Part shown: piece after piece, positions 24,401 to 37,400 of the stretch
Layout: each line of letters starts with the position of its first letter
Position numbering within the stretch: the stretch's first letter is position 1
From: Heterodera schachtii
Taxonomy: Eukaryota; Nematoda; Chromadorea; Rhabditida; Heteroderidae
DNA length: 64,000 nucleotides
Direction of reading: 5' to 3'
Assembly: GCA_023374025.1 (NCBI GenBank)
Contig: SIJG01000001.1
Coordinates: 3,123,946-3,187,945 of the forward strand
Position numbers and translations under genes: made by a program
The notes under the pieces: model-generated
What the model saw: the letters and a program-made list of their open reading frames with translations, nothing else
What the model was told of the DNA's origin: nothing
Database searches by the model: none

Positions 24401-26462
24401 AAAGCAAATCTTAAAAGTGATCAGAGGAAAAGCAGCGGAAAAAGTGATCGGAGAAAAGCAAATCTTAAAAGTGATCAGAGGAAAAGCAGCGGAAAAAGTG
24501 ATCGGAGGAAAAGCAAAGCAAAGCAGCAAAGGGACCAACCGCCTCCAAAAAGCGTTCCGGCACTGTTAAAACGTTGTCCTCCAACACAAAATGGCGCATT
24601 CCTTCCGCGGCTCTCTCCGACTCAGGCGAATCCGCCGCTTCCCTTCGCGCCGCTTCACGCGCCGCCTCCTCTTTGCTTCGAAGATGCACACTTTCATCCG
24701 GCAACTGAGCAAGCGAAAAGCGGTGGAAAGCAAAAGGACAATTGAGCGGTAGGAGGGCAATGAGAAAGGCATTAAAAAGCAAGCAAGCAATTAATTTATT
24801 AATTAATTAGTTAATTAAGGGTATAAGGAATGACTGTTATATGGGCATAAGTAGTTCAAGGCAAAAGTTAAGGTAAATTAGTAATTACAATTAGCAACAA
24901 ATTAATATTTGCTGAGGGGCACCGTTAGCTTAGCTTAAGCAACATTCACTCATTGCTTTAAGCTCTCAGTTTGGCTTTAATCTCTTCGGCTCTCACGTTC
25001 ATAAGTGCTATGAATGCCTTGTGCAGTGCCATTTCGTAGTCCGCTTTTCCCTCTGAGCTGACATTTGACAGCCGCGAGAGAAGCAACTTTTTGTTCCTTA
25101 GCGTCGCCTGCACCAATTTTCTGCCGTCGCACTCCTCCAAAAGGATGGCCTGCTTAGAAAACTGAAGGAGGAGAAGCGGATTATGGGCAGCAATGAATGG
25201 AGGGGGGCGGAGCACGTGCATTGATAATGTTGAAGAAGTCATTGTCCGAAAGAGTGCCGAGAATCGCTTCGATTGTCTGCCGTGCGATTTCGAAGCGTTG
25301 GCCGAGCATTGAGCCGGAAGTGTCCAGCAAAATGACCAAATTACGCGACGCGGTGGCCGCGTTGACGTACCATTCCGTGTTCCGACAGTCGAACAGGTCC
25401 AACTCCGAGGAACGGTCCTTGGGCAAAAATTGGAATGATCGGCACATTTTGACGCTTTAAACACCTCCCAAAGCCACGGGGCGGACGGAAAATAGCGCAA
25501 AAAGCCCGACTCGGAGCAGAACTTCTGAAAATTGAGATCTTTGAGCTGCTCACGGTTCCGCCGGTACTGCTGGTCAATGTCCGACCAATGAATTTGCTCC
25601 AACAATTGGGCATCTGTGGAAAGAAAACAGAAAAAGAAGTAAATTAAATGGCATAATTAGCGGAGAAAATGGGAGAGAAAAGGGCAATCCATCGCAAAAA
25701 CATTCCCTCGGAATGAATGGAATTGGCACCTCTGTTGTAAATGGGAGTTGGCACATGCACTGTGGAGGCGTCCGAGCTGGTGATCAACCCGTTGAAGTTG
25801 GGGTTGGGCCGAAGTCGAACTTCGACGGTGGCATTTGCCTAAATCCGCCGGTGTTTGTCCCTCAAATCTTCTTTTTTTTTTTTTACTTCAATGTCCGTTC
25901 CGAAATGGCTGTTCTGGTGAATGTTCATTCGTTTCGCGTTTAAATACCGCACAAAGTTCGGCGAGTTCGGGTCGTTTAGCGATGCCAGTGAAAAAGTGCC
26001 GTTTTCGAGCGCCTCTTTCGACGCGCTGATCAAATGCCGTTGCTCCAAACTCAGTTTGGCATTCTGTCCAGCGTTAGTTTTTTTTTTCTTTGCTTTTCCC
26101 TCTCTTTTTACCCATGCAATTGCTGTCCTCGCCTTTAAGTAGTGCTCCATTTCGGCTTTCACTTTCTCCAATTCAATCTTTGCGTCAAAAATCTCCGCAT
26201 CGGCGACATTCGAATAGGCCTTTAGGGGGGGGGGGGGGAGGGAATTGGCACTGAATGGGAGAAATTGGCAATATGAAAAAGAGATTAATCATTCAGAGTC
26301 AGTTTTGGAAATGGGGCGGACACTCTCAGCACTCGCGCGTAATGTGCCAATGCCAATAATACCTTTTCGATTTGGTCCGCTTTGGTCCCATCTTCGAAAA
26401 TGCTAAGCAGCGCCCGTGACAGTTGAGCAGCCTTTTTGATAATGCTAAAAATTTGTCGGATG
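18419..26462 (-). CDS. Voltage-gated calcium channel alpha-2/delta subunit
   Basis: Auxiliary extracellular subunit that traffics and modulates CaV channels. Reading on the minus strand: VWA N-terminal region (about 26460-25830, [19 protein letters not shown]); [10 protein letters not shown], then [20 protein letters not shown] (about 25600); [21 protein letters not shown]; and the VWA domain with an intact MIDAS motif (LLDTSGSM, about 25300). Next are [16 protein letters not shown] and [11 protein letters not shown] (about 24230). Cache-like regions follow: [13 protein letters not shown] (about 23350) and [16 protein letters not shown] (about 20780), plus [13 protein letters not shown] (about 20500). 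The final exons include [11 protein letters not shown] (about 18910) and a C-terminal hydrophobic helix [15 protein letters not shown], stop 18421-18419. The signal-peptide exon and start codon were not resolved; two hydrophobic stretches near 26540-26600 are candidates. Introns hold GA/CT microsatellites and a hAT-like insertion. Convergent with the GluCl-like gene, 188 bp apart. Confidence 0.92.
19190..19692. repeat. (GGAAGAGAA)n purine tract in an alpha2/delta intron
   Basis: About 500 bases almost purely A and G on the + strand, built from irregular AGAGAAGGGGAGAGAAGG-type units. It lies in an intron of the minus-strand gene. Open frames on both strands (Arg/Glu/Lys or Ser/Leu/Phe-rich) are composition artefacts. 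Such purine tracts can form triplex DNA. Confidence 0.9.
21492..22282. mobile_element. hAT-like non-autonomous element, TSD ATCAGCAT
   Basis: Starts CAGGGATGGCACGGAATTCC and ends GGAATGCCATCCCTG; flanked by the perfect 8-bp repeat ATCAGCAT (21484-21491 and 22283-22290). Both ends contain runs of TCGGAATTCCGATTTCCGA-like subrepeats (about 21505-21630 and 22140-22275) in inverted orientation. The centre carries two GC hairpins (about 21722-21748 and 21857-21882) of the form CCGGCGGCGCC-TATC-GGCACCGCCGG. It lies inside the minus-strand alpha2/delta gene, apparently in an intron. No transposase reading frame. Confidence 0.9.
23780..23925. repeat. (CT)n microsatellite in an alpha2/delta intron
   Basis: About 145 bases of CTCTCTCT with occasional T or C runs on the + strand. 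Low-complexity open frames over it are not genes. Confidence 0.9.
24333..24520. repeat. 54-bp minisatellite in an alpha2/delta intron
   Basis: About 3.3 copies of a 54-bp unit containing AAAGTGATCAGAGGAAAAGC and AAAAAGTGATCGGAG, so each unit carries one TGATCA and one TGATCG. Period read from AAGTGATCAG at 24361, 24415 and 24469. Confidence 0.88.
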
Positions 26463-26469
26463 ATAAGAC

Positions 26470-29400
26470 TTTCTTCCAATTGCCAACTTTTGTTGGTCCG
26501 CTTTTGTTCCCGCATTTTTTGCATCGGCAACAAAAAGAAGCAAAAGTGAGGAAAGGAGGAGAACAACGAAAAGAGCAGGAGAAAAGGGGGAAAAAGAGGA
26601 AGAGGAAGAAGAGGAAAAAGGGGAGGATGAAGAGGAAGAGGAAGAAGAGGAAAAAGGGGAGGATGAAGAGGAAGAGGAAGAGGAGTGACGACGACAGAAG
26701 AGGAAGTCTTCTCTCATCGCTGCAATTGTGCCGTTGTCATTATTCCCTCGTCCGTCGTCCGTTTTCCTTTTGCGCCGTTCGCTTTCCCTTCTTCCGCCGT
26801 TCATTTCATTCTTCCACTTCTCCTTCTGCTGTTGTTACTTCTGTCAATTTGTTTTTCTTCCATTTTAAATTTCTCTGTAAATTCATTGGACAAAAGGCAA
26901 AGGAAAAGAAAGGCACCGCCGGGGGGGGGGCGGAGAGGCGGCACTTTTTTCTTTGCTTTATGCCCCCCCCCCCCTCCTCCGGGGGAAAGGAGCGGTACAA
27001 AAAGTGTTCCGTCGGCCGTAATTTAAATGAAAGGTAAGCAAAACTTTCGGGTGTCCAAAATTTGGGTAAATGAGAAGACACTCAAAAAGAAAGGGGCAAA
27101 AGGCTTTTTCCTTTGCCTCCGTCCGCTTTTTCTTTGTCTTCCGTTTCGCGTGTTAAGCCATTGGTAAAAGCAAACATTCGACGAGAGAACGGCGAGGGAT
27201 TACACGGAAAAGAGACAGAGAAAGGCGAAAGAGCGGAGAGGGAGAGAAAGGCTTTTCCCCCGGGCAAACGCCCAAAGGGAAGCAAAAGCCTTCGTTTTGC
27301 CGTTTCCTCCGCTTCTCCCGTTCAAGTTACACATTCCCTCACTCTTCTCTTGTCTATTGATTAAACATCATCCTTTTACTCTCTCTATCTATCTTACTCT
27401 TTTTCTCTCCCCCTCTCTCTCTCTCTCTCTCTTTCCATATCTTTCCATATCTTTCTTTCTCTCATCACTCACTGTCTTTCTCTGTCCCTCTCTTTCTTTC
27501 CCCTTCCCACTATGTGCCATTGTAATAAATCCTGCTGAGACACTTGAATTGGATTAATTTTTATTTAATTAGTGTTAATTAATTTTTTTCTACTAGGTAA
27601 GCAATTCGTCATCTGACACATGGTCGGTCATCCGTCCTTTGACCTTTCGCCGTCCTTTCGACGTTTCGTCCGTCCTTCGAACATGTCCGTCCTTTCGACC
27701 TTTCGTCCGTCACTTTCGTCCGTTCTTTCGACCTTTCGTCCGTCCTCTCATCCGTCCTTTCGTCCGTCCTTTCGTCAATCCGTCCGTTCTTTCGACCTTT
27801 CGTCCGTCCTTTCGACTTTTCGTCCGTCCTCTCATCCGTCCTTTCGTCCGTCCTTTCGTCAATCCGTCCGTTCTTTCGACCTTTCGTCCGTCCTTTCGAC
27901 TTTTCGTCCGTCCTCTCATCCGTCCTTTCGTCCGTCCTTTCGTCAATCCGTCCGTTCTTTCGACCTTTCGTCCGTCCTTTCGACTTTTCGTCCGTCCTCT
28001 CATCCGTCCTTTCGTCCGTCCTTTCGACCTTTCGTCCGTCCTTTCGACTTTTCGTCCGTCCTCTCATCCGTCCTTTCGTCCGTCCTTTCGACCTTTCGTC
28101 CGTCCTTTCGACTTTTCTTCCGTTCGTTTTTATGTTTCTTCTTCTTCTGTTGTATGATCCGTCCGTCGGCGCACTGTTTCAACTTTTTGAATATTTATTT
28201 ATTTATTTTTTTGTCATTTTGCACTTTTGTTTTTCTTTTAATGTGATTCATTTTTCCTATAAAATTGAAATTTTCCATAAATTTGAAAATGAAATAACCG
28301 TCATAAAAACGAAATATTTTGCGGGCAAACAAAAACAAACAAAACAAAAACTATGAAAATGAAACAGTCTAAAACGAATGTTAGAGTATTTTTCGAAGGC
28401 ATTCAGCCAAAACGGTCCGATCAGTCCGATTTTTGGCATTTATTTAATTGGCATTGAAATGTCAGAAGAAAAACTGAAAAAAAAGAAATAATCATTTTTA
28501 TTGGTTCTTAAAATTTTTTTTTATTTTGACGGAAGAAAAAAAAAGGATGAAAATAGAGCAAACAGCTCCAATTTTTGGAAGTGCATAAAAAGTTGCCCAC
28601 ATTTTAGTTGCCTTCCAATCAAACGGAGTTTCTCTCTCTCTTCCCCCCCCCCCACTTTAGCACCACTCTTTTGCTTCGAATTCAAAATTGAAATTTGATC
28701 AAATTTGCTTTTTCCGTTCATGGGCAATCCGTCCGTCCATCATTTGCTTGCATCATCGTTCCCAATGGTCTCCGTCCTCCCCCCCCTCCCCCTCCCCTCC
28801 CCCTCCGCCCCCCCGTTCCGCTGCCCCCCTTTTATCAGACAATGGGCTGGTGCCCCCACCTTTAATCGGTGTTGCTCACAGCTGATTCCCCCCACACCCT
28901 TCACCTCCCCCCCCATCGTCACTTCTATTCAAACCCCCCCCCCCCCCTCCTCCGTCCCCCCCCCCCCCCCCCCCCCCTCCCGGCCCTCCCTCCTTCCCCA
29001 CCCCTCCCCATTCCCCCATTATTCCCCTCGCATTCCTCTCCCTACCCTCTCCCCCTATCCCTCCCCCCCATTATTGGTTTATTTAGCTAATCTGCCCATG
29101 CCCATCACCAGCAAAGGATCAACAGCAAATTCATTTAATTGTTTGCCCTTAGATTAGGCTAAATTGAGCACAAACAGCCAAACGAAGAAAAGTTGGAGCG
29201 AAAGTTAAAGGGGGGGGGGGGGGAAGCAACATTTTAAGACGGAGGATGGGCGGGGGGGGGGAAGAAACACCGACTCATTTGCTAATTCAGTCGGCTAATT
29301 ACCTAATCCAATATCGTCCATCCGGAGAATGGCATATCAACTTCGCAAAATAGTTGGGATTTCGAACCTGGTGAAGTCTATTCTGAGATGCCGCTCTTCG

Positions 29401-29735
29401 CTGACCGCTGCCTTTTGCTTTTATCTCTTCCAAACTTTGCCTTTTTTGCGTTTTCTCCGTCTCTCATCCTTTTCATTGTCCTAATGATAAGTGATTCACC
29501 ACTAATTAATTAATTAATGATTTTGTTAATTGCCTTCTCATTATCACCCGCTTCCATTTTCCTTTTCTTTATTTTTTTGTTGTGACTTTTTTTCCTTTTA
29601 TTGTAATTTCTCTCCGCAAGTGTTTTTTGATTGGCCCGGTAATCAATTCGTTTTACCCGGCAATTAAACCAATTAATTTCAATTAGTTTTTCTTAAAAAA
29701 ATCGTTTCATTTTCAAATGTATCTTTCTGATTAAA
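26470..29735. other. Long intergenic stretch between alpha2/delta and CLC genes
   Basis: 3.3 kb between divergent genes. Contents: a 48-bp G/A minisatellite (about 26583-26690), poly(G)/poly(C) tracts (26921, 26965), a CT tract at 27375-27440, the 84-bp minisatellite at 27640-28130, an A/T-rich stretch to 28620, and C-rich sequence with a 22-C run (28956-28977). The first exon(s) of the alpha2/delta gene are probably here. Nothing else coding is recognised. Confidence 0.5.
27640..28130. repeat. Minisatellite, 84-bp period built from about 20-bp CGTCCGTCCTTTCGAC units
   Basis: Units CGTCCGTCCTTTCGACCTTT and variants are arrayed into an 84-bp higher-order unit; CAATCCGTCCGTTCTTTCGA recurs at about 27776, 27860 and 27944. 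Both strands remain open over more than 150 codons with periodic peptides (for example GRTKGRKDGR), which reflects the repeat rather than a protein. Confidence 0.92.
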
Positions 29736-30932
29736 ATGCGGCGTTTGTTTGAGTTGCGAAACTCCGCCGCTCTTTTGGGCGTTGGGAGAAAGGACAAAGT
29801 GACGGATTTGGAGAAGGGAGTGTTCGACGAGTATCAGAAGCAACGGGAGAACAGCACGACGGAGGGGGAGGAAAAATTGGGGGAGGAAAAGCGGACAAAG
29901 GCAAAAGGCAAGCGGACGAAAAGCAATGCGAAGACACCGCCCAACGCATTTTCCGTCCGTTCAGCGAAATGCGCGTGTCAGTGGGTCAACAATTTCCGAT
30001 CGGTGGCCGAAGATTGGCTTTTCCTGGCGATGCTCGGCTTCCTTATGGCTATTTGTTCTTTGTCCATGGACGCGGCCATTGACTTTCTCCAAAAACGTGC
30101 TCTCCGCTTGCCTTTCCGTCATTCGTCTTCCTCCCCTTTTCTTTCAGTTCATCTCTCTGTCATCGATTCCGTTGCGTTTGGCACTCGTTCCGACCGTTCC
30201 GTGGCTTTGCTCGGCACTTTCGCCGTTTGGGTCGGCTTTCCCGTCCTTCTCGTGCTCCTTTCCGCCCTTTTCGTCCGTACAATCGCCCCACAAGCGATCG
30301 GATCGGGCATTCCCGAGATGAAGACCATTCTGCGCGGCGTCATTCTCAAGGAATACCTCACCCTGCGAACTTTGGTCTCCAAAATGATCGGACTGACCCT
30401 TTCGCTGGGCAGCGGAATGCCAATTGGCAAAGAGGTGGCTTTTGGCACACTTTTCTTTTCAAATTAATTTGGGTAATTTGCTCCGCTTTTCCCATTTTGC
30501 CGTATTTCACTCCCCCCCCCAAAGGGTCCCTTCGTTCACATTGCCTCCGTTATGGCCAATTTGCTCAGTCAATGCGTTCTCTCCAAACGGTCGCCGTTCG
30601 GAAACGAATCGCGCTCATATGAAATGCTTAGTGCTGCGTGTGCTGTTGGAGTCAGCTCCACTTTTTCAGCACCAGTTGGTGGTTGGTTTTTCTCTTCTTC
30701 AAAAGTTTTCCGTTTGCTATCGGCCGATCATTCACATTCAGTCTCTCCTTGTTAGTCTCCTCCTAACTGTTCATCTTCCATTTTGCTTGGCCATTTCGCC
30801 CCTTCTCTCTCATTCCATTTTTGATCGCCCATTATTTGACATATTATTCCGATCACTTTCCTCTTGATCAGGAGTGCCGTCCCTCTCCTTCCATTTGATC
30901 GGTCTCCCTTTCTCTCTCTCTCTCTCCCCCTT

Positions 30933-30966
<34 letters not shown>

Positions 30967-31423
30967 CCTTTCTCTCTCTCTCGTCTCTCTCTCCCTCTCC
31001 CTTTCTCTCTCTGTTTTAGGCGTTCTCTTCTCGATCGAAGTCACTTCCTCCTATTTTGCCATTCGCAATTATTGGCGTGGCTTTTTCGCCGCCACTTGCT
31101 CTGCCACTTTGCTTCGCATTATTCGCGTGCTCACTGTCGAAACGGAAGGTCCAAGTTCCAACTGATGTTTAATTTTGCCAAATTAGCCTACCATTTCCCA
31201 ACTTTCAGTTACCGTAACCGCCTTTTACCAAACGCAATTTCCGCGCGACGCCTTCTTCCCCGAGGAATTGCCGTTCTTTGCGCTCATCGGGTCGGCCTTT
31301 TGTTATGTTTCTGGTACCCCCTCACTTTTCTCTCTCTCTCCCCGTCTCTCTCTGCCTCTCTTTGTCTTTCCCCTTGTCTCTCTTCTTTCTCTGTCCCTTT
31401 ATTCTTTCTCCCTTTATTCTCTC

Positions 31424-31464
<41 letters not shown>

Positions 31465-34400
31465 CTCTCTCTCTCCTCTTTCTCTCTTTCTTTTCCGCTT
31501 TTTCTCTCTTTTTCTCACCTATTTCTTCCCCTTCCCACCCTCTTTCTTCTCTTCTTTTTCCTTCTCTTCCCCTTCCATTTTACAGTTCCTTTCCGTTTCT
31601 TTACAGTATCTTTTGTGGCGTTCTCTCTGCCGCCTTCATTTTTCTCCAACGTCATATGGTTCTGTTCCTTCGGCACCACCGTTTGGCCAAATTGCTCTTC
31701 CAGCGACAGTTTGTCCCCTTTGGCATTTTGTCTTTTTTTAATTTATTTTTTCTCCTCATTTGTCAGTTGGGCCATTTATCCCGCTTTGGTCGCTTTTATT
31801 GTCGGCTCTTTCACTTTTCCGAAGGGATTCGGCCGTTTCATTGGCGGAGAAGTGAGTTTTTTTTAGGGAATTTCGTAAAACTTTAATGCATTTTCAGAAG
31901 CGATTCATTCACACGGCCAAAGTAAGTGCATTTTACTTCATATGTCATTTTGGTCTCAAATTTGCCAATTAAAATTCTGAAAAATTTATTTTGTTTATAC
32001 CGACAAAAAATGTGTAAAATTGGCCGGAAAGGGTCTAAAATGGTTCCGATTTTTGGTTTTGGAGAATGCCGGCCAAAAATCAAATCGAAATCGAAACGAT
32101 CCCTTTCCTTTGTCCTCCTCCTCCGTTCCGCTTCCATCCGTCGTCCTTTTAGGACTTCTTCGCCGGCTGTTCCTGGTCCGTTCCGCCCAACTCTTCGCTG
32201 AGTTGCACTTCCTCTGTGCTCTCTGCCTGGGTCGGCTCCGACGGAGAGATTTCCCCGCTTTTCTCGCTTCTCTGCTTCCTTCTCTCTTATGTCTCTGCTT
32301 CTTCTTTGCTTCCGTTTTTCACCTTTCTTTCTTTCTTTTCTGAAGTTCTTTCTCAACGCTTTGGCCAGCACCGTTCCCATTCCTTCAGGCATTTTTGGTC
32401 CTTCCTTTGTGTTTGGTGCCGCCTTTGGGCGATTAATGGGCGAATTAGTGGTGAGTAATCGTTGCAAATGGACAACATTGCCATAATTGCCAATTGTTGT
32501 CTTTTAGGCCACCCTTTACCCCAATGGCATAAAAGGACCCCTTTTCCCTTGCGTCTCCCCCGGAGTGTACGCCGTCGTCGGTACGTCGAGATGGGCTTAT
32601 CATGCACAAGTTCTCCTCTAATTCATTTAGGCGCTGCTGCTTTCTGTGGGGGAGTCACTCACACGGTCAGTCACTCTTTTCCCTCTTCAAGACTCTTTCC
32701 TTCTTAAGTAACTCCTTTCCCTCAGGGACGGTCCCAGGATTTCGGTTTGGGGGGGGGGGGTACCACCCCCCGGGCGACGACCTTTTTTTTTTTTTTTTTG
32801 CTTTTCACTCCGCTTTTTTTTGCGGCGGTTTTTCCAGAAAACTTTTGGGGAACAAGGGGTCCGGCGGTGCCGATAGGCGCCGCCGGGAAAAATTTTGCAT
32901 TTTTTAATGCGATTTGTTAACTAATTTTGTCCAAAAAAGTGACGAATTTTGCGCTTTTGAGCCATTTTTAGGAGATTTTAGTCAAAAAATGTCGATTTTT
33001 TGGAAAATTTGGGTAAGAGGCTAAGTCTGGGGGGGGTACCACCAAGGAAAATCTAAAATTTTCAGCAAAAGTACTAATTTTTCCTTAAAAATTTCGGGTG
33101 CGGAGGGGCCTTGGGGGGGGTACGTACCCCGCGTACCCCCCCCCCCCCCCTGGGACCGTCCCTGCTTTCCCTCTTTCGTCACTCTCTTTTCTCTTTCTCT
33201 TTCCTTTTACTCTCCTTTCTCTCCGTTTTCCTTTTCCTCTTCAGTCACTCTCTATTCTCTTTCTCTTTCCTTTTACTCTCCTTTCTCTCCGTTTTCCTTT
33301 TCCTCTTCAGTCACTCTCTATTCTCTTTTCTTTTCCTCTTCAGTCACTCTCTTTTCTCTTTCTCTTTCCACTCTCTTTTCTCTTTCTCTTTCCTTTTACT
33401 CTCCTTTCTCTCCGTTTTCCTTTTCCTCTTCAGTCACTCTCTATTCTCTTTTCTTTTCCTCTTCAGTCACTCTCTTTTCTCTTTCTCTTTCCACTCTCTT
33501 TTCTCTTTCTCTTTCCACTCTCTTTCTCTTCCTTTTTCCACTCTCTTTTCTCTTTCTCTTTCCACTCTCTTTTCTCTTTCTCTTTCCACTCTCTTTTCTC
33601 TTTCTCTTTCCCAGGTTTCTGTCGCTGTCATCGTTTTTGAACTGACCGGTCAGCTGCTGCACATTTTGCCTGTGATGGTCAGTCTGTTTGTGCTTATTTC
33701 ATTTTCTGATCAGTCAGTCCTCTTTTCTCTGATCAGATCGCCGTCCTTTCTGCCAATGCCGTCTCTTCTTTTCTTCAGCCGTCCATTTACGACTCGGCCA
33801 TTCGCATCAAACGATTGCCCTTTCTCCCCGACATTCCCCACAACACCTCCCGGTCACCCCCCTCCTCCCCCTCCCTCCCTTTACCCCCCCCCCCCCCCCT
33901 CTTTTTTAGCTTTCATTCCGTCCGCGTTGGCCAATTTATGACCTGTGCGGTTTACTTCTTCTCCAATTCGACCACTTTCGCCCAATTGCGCGAAATTCTG
34001 TTCAAATGTCCAACTCTAAAGGCATTTCCCATTGTGGAAAATGAAAGTATTGGCATATTTCCTTGAGTTTCCTTTATGCCTTCCCCCGCCGAAGGGTCTC
34101 GAATTCTGATCGGTTCGTGCAGTCGTTCTCGAATGTTGCGGGCGCTAAACTCTCAAATTGGGACGAGGGAACGTTTATGGGAAGCGCAGAAACGGAGGAT
34201 GAACAAAGGCCAAATGCAAGTGAAAAAAGAAAAACGGAGAAGGAAGTCAATGGCATACGAAAAGGGGGCAGACGAAATAGTGGAGGGAAGAGAAGCAGAG
34301 GAAACCGGAAAAGCGCAACACTTTGGCATTCGACGGTAAATTATGGCAATGCTAAAGCAATTAATACGAATGCCAAAACATTGACAATGGCATTTTGATT

Positions 34401-37400
34401 AATACGGAACCCAAATTGTTGTGAAACCCTAAGCTAAACTCGGACAAAAACACCGCGGGGAAATGACGACAAAAGGGCAATTAATGTGGACAAATGGGCA
34501 CACATTAAGTGTATAAAATGAATTCGGCCAAATACCTCAAAAGATTTTCTTTTGTGCCGCCTTCGCTTGCCAATTCCGAAAAATCATTTGGCGGAAACTT
34601 TGCGGACGGACCGAATCGCACGGCAACGGTAAGGCGATCAAAGACCATTCCGGCATCGATTGACACTTCCGCGGGCAGTAGCTCCAATCATTTGGATGTG
34701 TACGCGACAGTCGGAGGTGAGTAAGGAGCTCAACATTTGGCCAGAAAACTATGACATTGGATTGGCATCTGAAAATGCCAAAACTCACCCCTTTCAAAAT
34801 GCCAAGGGATGATCACCACTTTGAGTCGGCTAAGCGCACGACTCCGAAGCAACGGATTCGGGCATGAGCAGGAGGAAGTTGATTTGTACGGAGAAGAAAG
34901 GGCACAATGGGAACGAAAACAGCTGGCGGCCAAAGTGAACTTCGACTTGATCGGAATCGACCCGGTCCGTTGGGGAAGGGAAGCGATTGGTACTGACAAT
35001 GAGCCGATTGATCACCTCTTCCGATCAGTCATTTAGCGAATTTGATTCTGTTTGGCCAATTGATCACTTCCTCTGATCACTCAATTCCCAATTCCGTCTC
35101 TGATCGGCCAATTGATCACTTCCTCTGATCACTCAATTCCCAATTCCGTCTCTGATCGGCCAATTGGTCACTCTTTCTGATCAGTCAATTCCCAATTCCG
35201 TCTCCGATCGGCCAATTGGTCACTCTTTCTGATCAGTCAATTCCCAATTCCGTCTCTGATCGGCCAATTGGTCACTCTTTCTGATCAGTAAATTCCCAAT
35301 TCCGTCTCTGATCGGCCAATTGGTCACTCTCTCTGATCAGTCAATTCCCAATTCCGTCTCCGATCGGCCAATTGGTCACTCTTTCTGATCAGACAATTCC
35401 CAATTTCGTCTCTGATCGGCCAATTGGTCACTCTTTCTGATCAGTCAATTCCCAATTCCGTCTCTGATCGGTCAATTGGTCACTCTCTCTGATCAGTCAA
35501 TTCCCAATTCCGTCTCCGATCGGCCAATTGGTCACTCTTTCTGATCAGTCAATTCCCAATTCCGTCTCCGATCGGCAAATTGGTCACTCTTTCTGATCAG
35601 TAAATTCCCAATTCCGTCTCTGATCGGCCAATTGGTCACTCTTTCTGATCAGTCAATTCCCAATTCCGTCTCCGATCGGCCAATTGGTCACTCTTTCTGA
35701 TCAGTAAATTCCTAATTCCGTCTCCGATCGGAAAATTGGTCACTCTTTCTTATCAGTAAATTCCCAATTCCGTCTCCGATCGGCCAATTGGTCACTCTTT
35801 CTGATCAGTCAATTCCCAATTCCGTCTCTGATCGGCCAATTGGTCACTCTTTCTGATCAGTCAATTCCCAATTCCGTCTCTGATCGGCCAATTGGTCACT
35901 CTTTCTGATCACTCAATTCCCAATTCCGTCTCTGATCGGCCAATTGGTCACTCTCTCTGATCATTCAATTCCCAATTCCGTCTCCGATCAGCCAATTGGT
36001 CACTCTTTCTGATCAGTCAATTCCCAATTCCGTCTCTGATCGGCCAATTGGTCACTCTTTCTGATCAGTCGATTCCCAATTCCGTCTCCGATCGGCCAAT
36101 TGGTCACTCTTTCTGATCAGTCAATTCCCAATTCCGTCTCCGATCGGCAAATTGGTCACTCTTTCTGATCAGTAAATTCCCAATTCCGTCTCTGATCGGC
36201 CAATTGGTCACTCTTTCTGATCAGTCAATTCCCAATTCCGTCTCCGATCGGCCAATTGGTCACTCTTTCTGATCAGTAAATTCCCAATTCCGTCTCCGAT
36301 CGGCAAATTGGTCACTCTTTCTGATCAGTCAATTCCCAATTCCGTCTCTGATCGGCCAATTGGTCACTCTTTCTGATCACTCAATTCCCAATTCCGTCTC
36401 TGATCGGCCAATTGGTCACTCTCTCTGATCAGTCAATTCCCAATTCCGTCTCCGATCGGCCAATTGGTCACTCTTTCTGATCAGACAATTCCCAATTTCG
36501 TCTCTGATCGGCCAATTGGTCACTCTTTCTGATCAGTCAATTCCCAATTCCGTCTCTGATCGGCCAATTGGTCACTCTCTCTGATCAGTCAATTCCCAAT
36601 TCCGTCTCCGATCGGCCAATTGGTCACTCTTTCTGATCAGTCAATTCCCAATTCCGTCTCCGATCGGCAAATTGGTCACTCTTTCTGATCAGTAAATTCC
36701 CAATTCCGTCTCTGATCGGCCAATTGGTCACTCTTTCTGATCAGTCAATTCCCAATTCCGTCTCCGATCGGCCAATTGGTCACTCTTTCTGATCAGTAAA
36801 TTCCCAATTCCGTCTCCGATCGGCCAATTGGTCACTCTTTCTGATCAGTAAATTCCCAATTCCGTCTCCGATCGGCAAATTGGTCACTCTTTCTGATCAG
36901 TCAATTCCCAATTCCGTCTCTGATCGGCCAATTGGTCACTCTTTCTGATCAGTAAATTCCCAATTCCGTCTCTGATCGGCCAATTGGTCACTCTCTCTGA
37001 TCAGTCAATTCCCAATTCCGTCTCCGATCGGCCAATTGGCCACTCTTTCTGATCAGACAATTCCCAATTTCGTCTCTGATCGGCCAATTGGTCACTCTTT
37101 CTGATCAGTCAATTCCCAATTCCGTCTCCGATCGGCCAATTGGTCACTCTTTCTGATCAGTCAATTCCCAATTCCGTCTCTGATCGGCCAATTGGTCACT
37201 CTTTCTGATCAGTCAATTCCCAATTCCGTCTCTGATCGGCCAATTGGTCACTCTTTCTGATCAGTCAATTCCCAATTCCGTCTCCGATCGGCAAATTGGT
37301 CACTCTTTCTGATCAGTAAATTCCCAATTCCGTCTCTGATCGGCCAATTGGTCACTCTTTCTGATCAGTCAATTCCCAATTCCGTCTCCGATCGGCCAAT

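Noticed and set aside
27609..28157. Long open frames on both strands with GRTKGRKDGR- or FRPSFRPFVRP-like repeats
   Set aside because: They coincide exactly with an 84-bp (multiple of 3) minisatellite and lack splice context or homology; the openness follows from the repeat unit having no stop.
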